A program made the translations under genes and the position numbers. Under the pieces are notes generated by a model that saw only the letters and a program-made list of their open reading frames with translations, ran no database searches and was not told the origin of the DNA. Shown piece by piece: positions 50,300 through 58,187 of a DNA stretch of 64,000 nucleotides. The DNA is from Desertimonas sp963786985 (GTDB lineage Bacteria > Actinomycetota > Acidimicrobiia > Acidimicrobiales > Ilumatobacteraceae): NCBI GenBank assembly GCA_963786985.1, contig CAWBBL010000016.1:310001-374000 (forward strand). Reading direction: 5' to 3'. Within the stretch, counting starts at the first letter, position 1; every line of letters starts with the position of its first letter.

Positions 50300-51460
50300 A
50301 TGACGACATTGATCGAAACCCAGGACCCCCAGGCGCGAGAGGCGGATCTCGTCGCCTGGGCGGCAGCCTTCGGACCGTTGCTCGCCGAGCACGCCGCACG
50401 CCACGACGCCGAGGGCTCGTGGGTCCAAGAGTCCTTCGAGCGCCTCCGCGACGACGGATTCCTCGCCCTCGCCGTACCCACCGAGCTCGGTGGGATGGGC
50501 GCCACCATCCGCCAGACCGCCGCCGTGATGCGCGAACTCGCCCATCACTGCGGCTCGACAGCACTGGCGTTGTCGATGCATCAGCACGTCACGAACTTCA
50601 CGGCCTGGCGTTATCGGCGCGAGCTGCCCGGAGCCGAGGCGACGTTGCGGCGCATCGTCGACGACCGCATCGTGATCGTGTCGACCGGCGGCGGCGACTT
50701 CGTGCGCCCCCGCGGCGAGGCGGTGCGCGTCGACGGCGGCTACAAGGTGAGTGGGCGCAAGATCTTCGCCAGCCAGTCTCCGGTCGGCGCCGTGATGTCG
50801 ACGATGTTCCCGTTCGACGACCCCGAGCGCGGCCTGCGCGTGCTGAACATGGCCGTGCCGTTCAACGACCCGGGCATCACGGTGCACGACACCTGGGACA
50901 CCCTCGGGATGCGCGGCACGGCGAGCAACGACGTGACGATCGAGGACGTCTTCGTGCCCGACGAACGGGTCCTCGCCGATCGGCCCTACGGGGTCGTCGA
51001 TCCGCCCCTGCAGGTGATCGCCAGTATCGCCTTCCCGATCGTCGCGGCGGTGTACCTCGGCGTTGCCGAGTCGGCGGCGACCGCGGCGATCGCCACTGTC
51101 GCCGACGGGCCACGGGCCAACGACCCCATCGTGCAGCGCCAGGTCGGCTTGCTGCGCAACCGTCTGCAAATCGCCGACTGGGCGTTGGAAGGTGCCCTCG
51201 CCGCCGTCGGTGACGACCCGGCCCCGTCGATGGAGACGGTCGCCGCGGTCATGGCGGCGAAGCGGGAGATCGGCGACGCCGGCATCGAGGTCTGCGATCT
51301 GGCGATGGAGATCGCCGGCGGTCCCGCCTTCTTCAAGGGCTCGCCGATCGAGCGGGCCTACCGCGACATTCGTGGTATCAAGTTCCATCCGTTCAGCAAC
51401 GAGACGACGTTGGTCCACGCCGGGCGGCTGGCCCTCGGCCTGCCCTGCGACGAAGTCTGA
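50300..51460 (+). CDS. Acyl-CoA dehydrogenase
   Basis: 386 residues from ATG 50300 (ATG 50291 is possible). The middle domain has LALSMHQHVTNFTAWR and KVSGRKIFASQSP. The C-terminal helical part has the pattern GPAFFKGSPIERAYRDIRGIKFHPFSNETTLVHAGR, seen as SPIERAYRDIRGIKFHPFS. The family catalytic Glu at the usual position is not obvious here, so an alternative such as a nitroalkane- or other acyl-CoA-dehydrogenase-like oxidase remains possible. Flavin-linked oxidation of a thioester or related substrate is inferred. Control by the divergent HxlR protein is likely. Confidence 0.85.
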   Translation: MTTLIETQDPQAREADLVAWAAAFGPLLAEHAARHDAEGSWVQESFERLRDDGFLALAVPTELGGMGATIRQTAAVMRELAHHCGSTALALSMHQHVTNFTAWRYRRELPGAEATLRRIVDDRIVIVSTGGGDFVRPRGEAVRVDGGYKVSGRKIFASQSPVGAVMSTMFPFDDPERGLRVLNMAVPFNDPGITVHDTWDTLGMRGTASNDVTIEDVFVPDERVLADRPYGVVDPPLQVIASIAFPIVAAVYLGVAESAATAAIATVADGPRANDPIVQRQVGLLRNRLQIADWALEGALAAVGDDPAPSMETVAAVMAAKREIGDAGIEVCDLAMEIAGGPAFFKGSPIERAYRDIRGIKFHPFSNETTLVHAGRLALGLPCDEV

Positions 51461-51462
51461 CG

Positions 51463-51651
51463 CGATCATTGCGTTCCCCGGCCACGCAGGCCGTTGGTAG
51501 CCGCTCCTCGGCTGGCGCCTCGTCGCTCGCATCGGAGGACACGTGAACACCCGATCACTGCGTTCCCCGGCCACGCAGGCCGTTGGTAGCCGCTCCTCGG
51601 CTGGCGCCTCGTCGCTCGCATCGGAGACCGTGCGAACGCCCGATCAGTGGC
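51463..51651 (+). repeat. 89-bp tandem repeat carrying R1 copies e and f
   Basis: CGATCA marks the start of each unit at 51463, 51552 and 51641, so the period is 89 bp. Two full units each contain an R1 element (51469-51535 and 51558-51624), and a third unit is cut short after about 10 bases. The two R1 copies are almost identical. The tract lies between an acyl-CoA dehydrogenase gene and a PPOX gene. Confidence 0.85.
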
Positions 51652-51680
51652 GCGGCCGCGGCAGCGGCTAGAACGGCGTG

Positions 51681-52082
51681 ATGAGTGACAACGTGCTGAC
51701 CGCCGACGACCTTGCGCTGATCAACGAGCCCCACCTCGGTTTCGTGGCGACCGTGATGGCCGACGGCTCGCCGCAGATCACCCCGGTGTGGGTCGACTCC
51801 GACGGCGAGAACCTGCGCTTCAACACCGCTCGGGGGCGAGTCAAGACGAACAACCTGGAACGGGATCCGAACATCGCCGTGCTCGTGGCCGATGGCGACG
51901 ACGCCTACCGGTGGATCGGCATCCGCGGTACTGCCGAGCTGACTGACGAGGGCGCCGACGACCACATCGACGCGCTGGCCAAGAAGTACATGGGCGCTGA
52001 CACCTACCCGTTCCGCAATCCGGCCGAGCAGCGGGTCACCGTCACCGTGCACGCCAAGCACCGGACGACACCTCCCCGTTGA
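51681..52082 (+). CDS. PPOX-class F420-dependent enzyme (pyridoxamine oxidase-like fold)
   Basis: 133 residues. Split-barrel flavin/deazaflavin fold with FVATVMADGSPQITPVWV, NTARGRVKTNNLERDP and DDAYRWIGIRGTAELT; the K-x-x-N-L-x-R-D-P motif is common in F420H2-dependent PPOX proteins of actinobacteria. Substrate unknown. TAGAAC ends 6 bases before the ATG at 51681 and favours it over the GTG at 51678. The stop overlaps the next gene's TTG. Confidence 0.88.
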   Translation: MSDNVLTADDLALINEPHLGFVATVMADGSPQITPVWVDSDGENLRFNTARGRVKTNNLERDPNIAVLVADGDDAYRWIGIRGTAELTDEGADDHIDALAKKYMGADTYPFRNPAEQRVTVTVHAKHRTTPPR

Positions 52083-53176
52083 TCGGAGCGCGCCTCGGCG
52101 CGCTCAGCGCCGTGCTGGCGATGTCGGCGCCGGTCGGCTCGATCCCCGCGACCGTCGACGTTCCGCAGCCTGGCTACGAGACGAGCCGGATCGTCGAGGT
52201 CGACGCCTACGACTCGTCGTTCGGCGGCGAACGGCGTCACGTCACGGCGTACCGCAACGACGCCTATCGGTGCGGGCGCCACGGTGCCTTCCCGTTCGTC
52301 GTCGTCGAGCCGCTCGGTGAGGGCGGCGAACGGCGACCGCTGTGGGTGATCCTGCACGGCGGCGGCGCCGGGCACTATGGCGATGACCAGCGGTACGTGT
52401 CGATGGGGGGCGGCGAGAGCAACAATGATGCCGAGTCGACCGGCCAGCTGCTGGCCTTGCTGTACGACTACGTCGACGTCGACCGGCGCAAGGACACCTT
52501 CATCGCCGACCGCCTGGCCGCCGGCGACCGGTTCGTGCTCGGGTCACTGTGCGACCACGACCTGTACCTCGGTGTCGGTCAGCCCTATCCACACAATCCG
52601 CACCACGACGACACCGTCGACGGCCTGCTCGCCAACCTGGCGATGGTCGACGCCATCACCAGCGGCACCGAGACCGTGCCGCGGCGGGCCACGTCGTCAT
52701 TGTGGACACTGGGTGCCAGCGCCGGGGCGTTCGGCGCCTACGCCCTCGCCCACAACCTGTGGGCGCGGGGCGTCGACGTCGATGGGCTGATCCTCGACTC
52801 CGGGCTGCTCGTCGCGCGCACCGCATCCGCATCGGCGAGTGAATGGGTGACCGACCACGAGATGATCGCCAAGCACGGTCCATACCTCGCCGAGCCCAGC
52901 CTGTGGGTCGACGAGGCCATTGTCACCGGCTTCGACGTGCCGCTCTTCGACACCGTCGAGGAGGACGACGCGTTCTGTCGCGACCCGGGTGAACACACCG
53001 GCTGTGCGTGGGTCCATGCCGGCCTGGCTCAGGCGATCGATGCTGCCGGCGACCCAGTGCGCCAGCAGGTCCACGTCTACCCGGGCGCCACGCACATCGC
53101 GACGCGGAAGCCCGGGACCGAGGTGCAGGGCGACCTGCGGGAGTGGTACCGCGCGGTCACCCTCGGGTTGTCATGA
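52079..53176 (+). CDS. Secreted or membrane-anchored alpha/beta hydrolase-like esterase
   Basis: 365 residues from TTG 52079 (TTGA overlap with the PPOX gene). The first 25 residues look like a short signal peptide (LGALSAVLAMSAPVGSIPA). The hydrolase part shows LWVILHGGGAG as oxyanion region, the nucleophile elbow LGASAGAFGAYALAH, and VYPGATHIATRKPG with a C-terminal histidine. Substrate not known. The gene is convergent with the RIO kinase gene, overlapping by 6 bp. Confidence 0.72.
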   Translation: MIGARLGALSAVLAMSAPVGSIPATVDVPQPGYETSRIVEVDAYDSSFGGERRHVTAYRNDAYRCGRHGAFPFVVVEPLGEGGERRPLWVILHGGGAGHYGDDQRYVSMGGGESNNDAESTGQLLALLYDYVDVDRRKDTFIADRLAAGDRFVLGSLCDHDLYLGVGQPYPHNPHHDDTVDGLLANLAMVDAITSGTETVPRRATSSLWTLGASAGAFGAYALAHNLWARGVDVDGLILDSGLLVARTASASASEWVTDHEMIAKHGPYLAEPSLWVDEAIVTGFDVPLFDTVEEDDAFCRDPGEHTGCAWVHAGLAQAIDAAGDPVRQQVHVYPGATHIATRKPGTEVQGDLREWYRAVTLGLS

Positions 53177-54079
53177 GATCCCTGCTTCGCTGGCGAGGGT
53201 GGCGGACAACTCGGCGGCGTCGGCATCCGGGTGACCGTTGGCGGTGAACCACCGGCAGATGTTGTCGCAGTCTCGGCGGAGGTACGACGCCCCTTGCGGG
53301 TTGCCGACGATGTCGACGACCTGCGGGAGATCGATGAGCACGAGCCGGCCATCATGGACGAGAACGTTGTAGGCCGACAGGTCACCATGGGCGAAGCCGC
53401 TGGCGGCGAGCGACTCGAGCGCCGTCCGGCACTGCACCCACAGGTCGTCGAGCGTGTTCAGGTCCGGGCGCAGCTCGGCAAGTCGTGGGGCAGCCGTCCC
53501 GTCCGGGTCGCCGATGAACTCCATCAGCAGGTCCGTCTCGCCGATCTGTACCGGATAGGGCACGGCGACTCCCGCGGACCACAACGTGCCGAGCGTCTCG
53601 AACTCGGCGCGGGCCCACTGGCCGGCGATGACCTGCCGGCCGAACGAGGAGCGCGTAGCCATCGCCCGGTTCTCCCGGCTGCGGCGGACCCGGCGACCCT
53701 CGAGGTAGCCGGCATCGCGGTGGAACAGGCGGTGACGGCTCGAGCGATAGCGCTTGGCGGCCAGCAGACACGCCGCACCGGTCTGCGGGTCGACGCGCTC
53801 GATGAGATCGACATCGGCCTCCTTGCCGGTCTTGATCGTGCCGCGCTGGTGATCCAGGGCGGCTGACGATGTGACGAGCCAGGCCGGCGCAGGGCGCGGA
53901 CCCTGGCTGCCGCGGGATTCTTGGTAGGTACTGCGAGTCGCCGTGGCTGGCACGTCCGGGTCGTCGACGGTGACGTCCCAGTCGCTGGCCCGGCGGCGCC
54001 TTCTGGTGTCGGCACGAGATCGGCCGTGGGGTTGATCGAAGCGGTCGTCGGCGAAGTCGCCGACGTTGATGCGTGGCAC
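53171..54079 (-). CDS. RIO-type serine/threonine protein kinase
   Basis: 302 residues. The RIO phosphate loop QRGTIKTGKEADVDL lies near residue 80, the catalytic loop HGDLSAYNVLV and the metal motif LIDLPQ (DFG equivalent) near 240-260. A basic N-terminal 60 residues precedes the kinase. In bacteria the substrates are unknown; in archaea and eukaryotes RIO proteins act in ribosome maturation. GTG 54079 is preceded by AGGAGG at 8 bases, which decides the start. A short upstream frame with its own strong ribosome site lies at 54118-54198. Confidence 0.88.
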   Translation of the reverse strand: MPRINVGDFADDRFDQPHGRSRADTRRRRRASDWDVTVDDPDVPATATRSTYQESRGSQGPRPAPAWLVTSSAALDHQRGTIKTGKEADVDLIERVDPQTGAACLLAAKRYRSSRHRLFHRDAGYLEGRRVRRSRENRAMATRSSFGRQVIAGQWARAEFETLGTLWSAGVAVPYPVQIGETDLLMEFIGDPDGTAAPRLAELRPDLNTLDDLWVQCRTALESLAASGFAHGDLSAYNVLVHDGRLVLIDLPQVVDIVGNPQGASYLRRDCDNICRWFTANGHPDADAAELSATLASEAGIS

Positions 54080-54117
54080 GTGATGGCCTCCTGGAGAAGG
54101 AGGCGTCACGCCGGCAG

Positions 54118-54198
54118 TCAGCAGTGGACGAGCGGGCAGGACGCCTCGGGCGGTCGAGGGATGGAAGGGCGCGCCTCGACGACAGTCATCGACATCAT
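54118..54198 (-). CDS. Possible 26-residue leader peptide upstream of the RIO kinase gene
   Basis: The minus strand has GAGAGGAGG a few bases before ATGATG, followed by 26 codons (MMSMTVVEARPSIPRPPEASC and a short end) and a TGA 38 bp before the RIO start. The strong ribosome site is unusual in this window, where most starts have none. Its peptide has no known relatives that I recognise. It could be a regulatory leader or a non-functional frame. Confidence 0.4.
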   Translation of the reverse strand: MMSMTVVEARPSIPRPPEASCPLVHC

Positions 54199-54243
54199 GC
54201 GCCTCCTCTCACTCGGCCGGGAGTTCCCGGGTGTCCAGCAACG

Positions 54244-54277
54244 TCGCCCCGCAGCGTGGTCGAACGCTGCGGGGCGA
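54244..54277 (-). terminator. Strong 14-bp hairpin between the ABC operon and the RIO leader
   Basis: TCGCCCCGCAGCGT at 54244-54257 pairs perfectly with ACGCTGCGGGGCGA at 54264-54277 around a 6-base loop. It stands 97 bp after the ABC permease stop, on the strand of that operon, so termination is plausible; no U-tract follows. A second small hairpin, CCGGGA/TCCCGG, lies between it and the leader peptide. Confidence 0.5.
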
Positions 54278-54374
54278 TGCAACTCGATATTCCAAGACCG
54301 ACGTCCGCACTGACGAAGTCCCGACAGATCGCGCTCACTTCGGCCCGCGTGGTCGGGACTTCCAGCACGATGCC

Positions 54375-55172
54375 TCAGACGACGTTGCGGCGCATGGTGC
54401 GCACGGCGACGACGACGGCGATGACGGCCACGAGGGCCGGCCACCACAGGGCGTGGGGGTCGTCGGTCGCCCCGAGCCACGACAGGCGCAGTCCACCGAT
54501 GATGTGGCTCAACGGCAGCACGTCGGACACGGTCTGCATCGCCCCGGTCATCACCTCCCGTGGCGGTCCGCCGCCGCCGAGCAGGAACATCGGGACGAAC
54601 AGCAGGTTGCCGAACGCGGTGGCGGCCCGGCTGCTCGGCATCACCGCACCGAGGGCACCGCCGATGGCAATGAAGCAGAACAAGCCGGCGACGAACCAGG
54701 CGGCGACGGCGAGCGGATCGTCCGGCGCCGAGACGCCGTAGATGAGTCCACCGATGGCCAGGACGACGGCGCAGGCGACCGTGCCGAGGACGGCGCCGAG
54801 GAGGATGTGACTCCCGACGACGGCGCGAGAATCGAGGCCGGCAGCGCGGTAGCGACGGAGCACGCCGAGCTCCCGGTGGGATGCGAGGTGTGCCGGCAGG
54901 GTGACGAGACCGAGCGAGGCGAGCACGACCCCGACGTAGCCGACGACGTAGTGCTCACTGGGCACTACGCCACCGAAGTCGGGATCGGGATCCGAGCCGA
55001 ACACTCCGGCGAGGACGAGCACGGTGACGGCGGGAAAGGCGATCAACCCGACGAGCACTCCGGGCTCGCGCAGTAGCAGGCGCAGTTCGACGCCGGTGAG
55101 CCGCAGGATCGTGCGGACCAAGTTGTCGTGACGACGGGCGGGTGTCGCGGGAATGGCGGTGATCGTGGTCAT
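54375..55172 (-). CDS. ABC-2 type exporter permease
   Basis: 265 residues with six hydrophobic segments. An N-terminal cytoplasmic stretch leads to the first helix (VLVGLIAFPAVTVLVLAGVFG, seen as LIAFPAVTVLVLAG), then YVGVVLASLGLVTLPAHLASHRELG and the late motif PMFLLGGGGPPREVMTGAMQTVSDVLPLSH, here FLLGGGGPPREVM and VLPLSHIIGG. These are ABC2_membrane features. The ATG at 55172 overlaps the stop of the ATPase gene (TGATG). The exporter is the last gene of a run that begins with the kinase at 58003. Confidence 0.9.
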   Translation of the reverse strand: MTTITAIPATPARRHDNLVRTILRLTGVELRLLLREPGVLVGLIAFPAVTVLVLAGVFGSDPDPDFGGVVPSEHYVVGYVGVVLASLGLVTLPAHLASHRELGVLRRYRAAGLDSRAVVGSHILLGAVLGTVACAVVLAIGGLIYGVSAPDDPLAVAAWFVAGLFCFIAIGGALGAVMPSSRAATAFGNLLFVPMFLLGGGGPPREVMTGAMQTVSDVLPLSHIIGGLRLSWLGATDDPHALWWPALVAVIAVVVAVRTMRRNVV

Positions 55173-56080
55173 CAGGCAGCCTCCTGGGTGAGCGTGACGA
55201 ACTGTTCTTCGAGGGACGGACGGTGGACGTGGAGGTCGAGTGGCGGGCGGCCGATGTCGACCAGGTGGGCGCCGACGAAGGCGAGCAACGGCCCGTGGCC
55301 GGCGACGTGCACCGCGGGCCCGTGCCGCTGGACACGGGTGACGCCCGGCAGCGTGTACAGCGTGCGCACGTCGAGGTCGGCGTCGGTGAACCGCACCGTC
55401 GACGCACCGCCGAGTTCCTCGACGATCGCCGCCGGTGTCCCGTTGGCGACAACCTGACCAGCGAGCAGGACGACAATGCGGTCGCACAGCCGCTCGGCTT
55501 CTTCGACGTCGTGGGTGACGAGCACGACGGTTGTGCCGCCGTCGCGCACGCGGCGGATCACTTCCCAGGTATGACGCCTCCCGACCGGGTCGAGGTTCTG
55601 GGTCAGCTCGTCCAGGAACACCAACTGCGGGTTGCCGACAAGAGCGAGGGCGACGAACAACCGTTGCCGCTCCCCGCCGGAGAGCGCGCCGAACGCCCTG
55701 TTCCACAGGCGGCCGAGGTCCCACTCCTCGGCGAGCTCGCCGAGCGGTCGGGGCGCGGCGTGCAGTGAGGCGAACAGCCGCAAGGCCTCGCCGACCCGCA
55801 GCTTGTCGGGGAGCGCAGCGTCCTGGAGTTGGGTGCCGAGCTGGCGGCGGAGGCGATCGCCTGCCGTGGCCGGATCGAGGCCGAGCACGCGTGCCGACCC
55901 GGAGTCCGCCCGTCGCAGGCCCTGGAGGATTTCGACGGTCGTCGTCTTGCCGGCCCCATTGGTGCCGAGCAGGCCGAACAGCTCGCCACGCTCGACGGCG
56001 AACGACACGCCGCGCAGGACCTCGGCGGATCCGTAACGCTTGCCGAGCCCGTCGACTTCCACAAGGTTGTTGCTGGTCAT
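55172..56080 (-). CDS. ABC exporter ATP-binding protein
   Basis: 302 residues. Walker A GTNGAGKTTT near residue 39, signature LSGGERQRL, Walker B LVFLDELTQNLDP, and the H-loop in VTHDVEEAE. In the Walker B stretch the common DEPT reads DELT, a tolerated variant. With the permease it makes an efflux or lipid exporter. Start ATG 56080. 97 bp separate it from the response regulator gene. Confidence 0.92.
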   Translation of the reverse strand: MTSNNLVEVDGLGKRYGSAEVLRGVSFAVERGELFGLLGTNGAGKTTTVEILQGLRRADSGSARVLGLDPATAGDRLRRQLGTQLQDAALPDKLRVGEALRLFASLHAAPRPLGELAEEWDLGRLWNRAFGALSGGERQRLFVALALVGNPQLVFLDELTQNLDPVGRRHTWEVIRRVRDGGTTVVLVTHDVEEAERLCDRIVVLLAGQVVANGTPAAIVEELGGASTVRFTDADLDVRTLYTLPGVTRVQRHGPAVHVAGHGPLLAFVGAHLVDIGRPPLDLHVHRPSLEEQFVTLTQEAA

Positions 56081-56177
56081 GTCGTGATCGTGCGCTCGCC
56101 GGCGCCTCCGGCGCATCGACCCGAGGGATGTCCGCGTCCTCACCCTGTGGGTGGAGGCCGTCCGCCCGCCGGTCAGT

Positions 56178-56834
56178 TCAGCGCTGCGGGTCGACGAGGC
56201 CGTGGTCGAAGGCGAAGACGATCGCCGCCGCCCGGTCACGCACCCCGAGCTTGCTGAAGATTGCCCCGACGTGGGTCTTGACCGTCGCCTCGCTGACGAT
56301 CAGTTCCCCGGCGATCTCGCCATTCGTCGCCCCTCTGGCCATCAACCGCAGCACGTCGTGCTCCCGTTCAGTGAGCTCCTCGAGCCGCGCTGTCGCGGCG
56401 AGACGCGGGCGGACGTTGCTGCGGAACGCGGCCAGGACCCGCGGCGCGACCTTTGGGTCGAGCCACGCCGCTCCGCCGGCCACCGCCCGAGCGGCGGCGA
56501 TCAACTCCTCTGCGGCGGCGTCCTTGAGCACGAATCCGGCGGCCCCGGCGTCGAGGGCACCCCACAACGCATCGTCGTCGTCGAACGTCGTGAGCACGAG
56601 GACCGGCGCGGCCGGACCGTTGTCGGTGAGCTGGCGGGTGGCCGTGACGCCATCCATCCGGCGCATGCGCACGTCCATCAGCACGAGATCCGGTTGGTGG
56701 GCGGCAACGGCAGCGGCGACCTCGTCACCGTCGCCGCACTCGGCGACGATCTGGAAACCATCGTCGGGGCCGAGGATGCGGGCGATGCCGCTGCGCACGA
56801 CGGGCTGGTCATCGACGATCACGACGCGGATCAC
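56178..56834 (-). CDS. NarL/LuxR-family response regulator
   Basis: 218 residues. Receiver pocket DDQ at residues 8-10, phospho-acceptor Asp54 (VLMDVRM), the switch threonine in LTTF and lysine in VLKDAA; a LuxR-type DNA-binding end with LTEREHDVLRLMARG and ATVKTHVGAIFSKL. The ATG at 56834 overlaps the kinase stop (ATGA). It probably activates the ABC exporter downstream in the same orientation. Confidence 0.94.
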   Translation of the reverse strand: MIRVVIVDDQPVVRSGIARILGPDDGFQIVAECGDGDEVAAAVAAHQPDLVLMDVRMRRMDGVTATRQLTDNGPAAPVLVLTTFDDDDALWGALDAGAAGFVLKDAAAEELIAAARAVAGGAAWLDPKVAPRVLAAFRSNVRPRLAATARLEELTEREHDVLRLMARGATNGEIAGELIVSEATVKTHVGAIFSKLGVRDRAAAIVFAFDHGLVDPQR

Positions 56835-58003
56835 GACCGCACCAGCTCGTTGCTCGGCGCGGCGAGGATCGGCAGTCGAGCATCGACCCGCCAGCCATCG
56901 ATGGTGGCCCCGGCATCGAGGCTGCCGCCGAGCGCCCGGGCCCGCTCGCCCATCCCGATCAGCCCGAAGTGGCCGGCGTTGGGGTCCGGTGGGGCGGCCG
57001 GCCGGCCGTGGTCGGCAACCGTCAGCCGCACCGTGGCGCCCTCGACGTCGGCGACCACCTCCACGGCGTTGTCGGCGGCGTGACGAGCGACGTTGGCCAG
57101 CGCCTCGCGGGCGATGCGATGGATCGCCGTTCCCGTGGGTCCAGCGAGATCGGCCACTCCCGGCGAGATCGTCGCCGTGATGGCCAACCCAGCGCGGCGG
57201 TACTCGTCGACGAGGCCGGCGAGCTCGGCAGATCCGCTGACCGCCGGATCGGTGCCGGACTCGTCGGTCCGTAGCGCGGCAACCGTGGCGCGGATCTGAT
57301 CGAGGCTGGCTCGGCCGACGCCCTCGGCGTCGACGAGCGCCCGCTCGGCCTCGTCGACGTCGCGGCGCAGGACGTGGCGGGCGCCGGTGACGTGGAGGAG
57401 CATGGCCGCCAGCGTGTGGCCGGCCAGGTCGTGGAGCTCACGGGCGATGCGCCGCCGCTCGTCGGCGACGGCCTGATCGGCGAGCGCCCGGCGGGCCTGT
57501 TGCAGCTCGGCGATCAACCTGCCTTGGCGGTAGAGCAGCCGGCCGATGGCGAACGTGAAGACGTGGGCCATCGTCCACGACTGCCAGCCGATCTCCTCCT
57601 CGGGCGCGATGAACTCACCGATCACCCAGGGCGAAGCGGCGGCGACGGCGGCGATCAACGCCGCCCGGGTCGTCGACTCGAGATGCGCCGACACGTACAG
57701 GACCATCGTCACGCTGAGGAACATCATCGGTTCGAGGACGCCCTGCACGCCGACGACCACGAAGATCGGCACAATCACACAGCCCGCGAAGATCTCGGCC
57801 GGGAACCGCGCCAACCGATCCTGGAAGATGAAGGCGACGACGGCCGGCGACACGATCAGCAGGTCGAGTGCCGTGCCCGGGTCGGTGACCTGGGCGATCA
57901 CCGTGATCACGGCCGCGCTGGCTACGAAGAATCCGCGCTCGTCCCGGCGCAACGTGGTCTCCGAGCGAGCGGCGGCGTCCGCCTCCCGAAACGTCAGCTC
58001 CAC
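56831..58003 (-). CDS. Sensor histidine kinase, HisKA_3 type
   Basis: 390 residues from GTG 58003. Around six membrane helices form the sensor. The dimerisation motif RRRIARELHDLAGHTLAAML carries the phospho-histidine, and the ATPase part has REALANVARHAADN and the G-box GHFGLIGMGERARALGG. It is the partner of the response regulator with which it shares an ATGA overlap. A stimulus such as envelope stress or drugs is likely since an exporter gene follows. Confidence 0.93.
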   Translation of the reverse strand: MELTFREADAAARSETTLRRDERGFFVASAAVITVIAQVTDPGTALDLLIVSPAVVAFIFQDRLARFPAEIFAGCVIVPIFVVVGVQGVLEPMMFLSVTMVLYVSAHLESTTRAALIAAVAAASPWVIGEFIAPEEEIGWQSWTMAHVFTFAIGRLLYRQGRLIAELQQARRALADQAVADERRRIARELHDLAGHTLAAMLLHVTGARHVLRRDVDEAERALVDAEGVGRASLDQIRATVAALRTDESGTDPAVSGSAELAGLVDEYRRAGLAITATISPGVADLAGPTGTAIHRIAREALANVARHAADNAVEVVADVEGATVRLTVADHGRPAAPPDPNAGHFGLIGMGERARALGGSLDAGATIDGWRVDARLPILAAPSNELVRS

Positions 58004-58095
58004 GACGACGAGGCTACGACGCTCGCCGGCGGGCGCCCTCGACCCTCAGTCGGAACCTCCCCCTCCCCCCGTGGACGGACCGCCCGCGCCCCCAC

Positions 58096-58170
58096 ATCTG
58101 GGGAAGATCCGTGTCAATCACGCTTCCGGGGAAGATTCATGTCAGATGTCGACACGAATCTTCCCCAGAT
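58096..58170 (+). repeat. Dispersed repeat R4, copy a (75 bp)
   Basis: Ends are ATCTGGGGAAGATCCGTGTC and GACACGAATCTTCCCCAGAT, inverted repeats of each other; a third module, CCGGGGAAGATTCATGTC, lies inside. The second copy, also 75 bp, lies at 61969-62043, so the two copies flank hrpA. Confidence 0.82.
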
Positions 58171-58187
58171 CGAGAGGGCGTGCGGCG

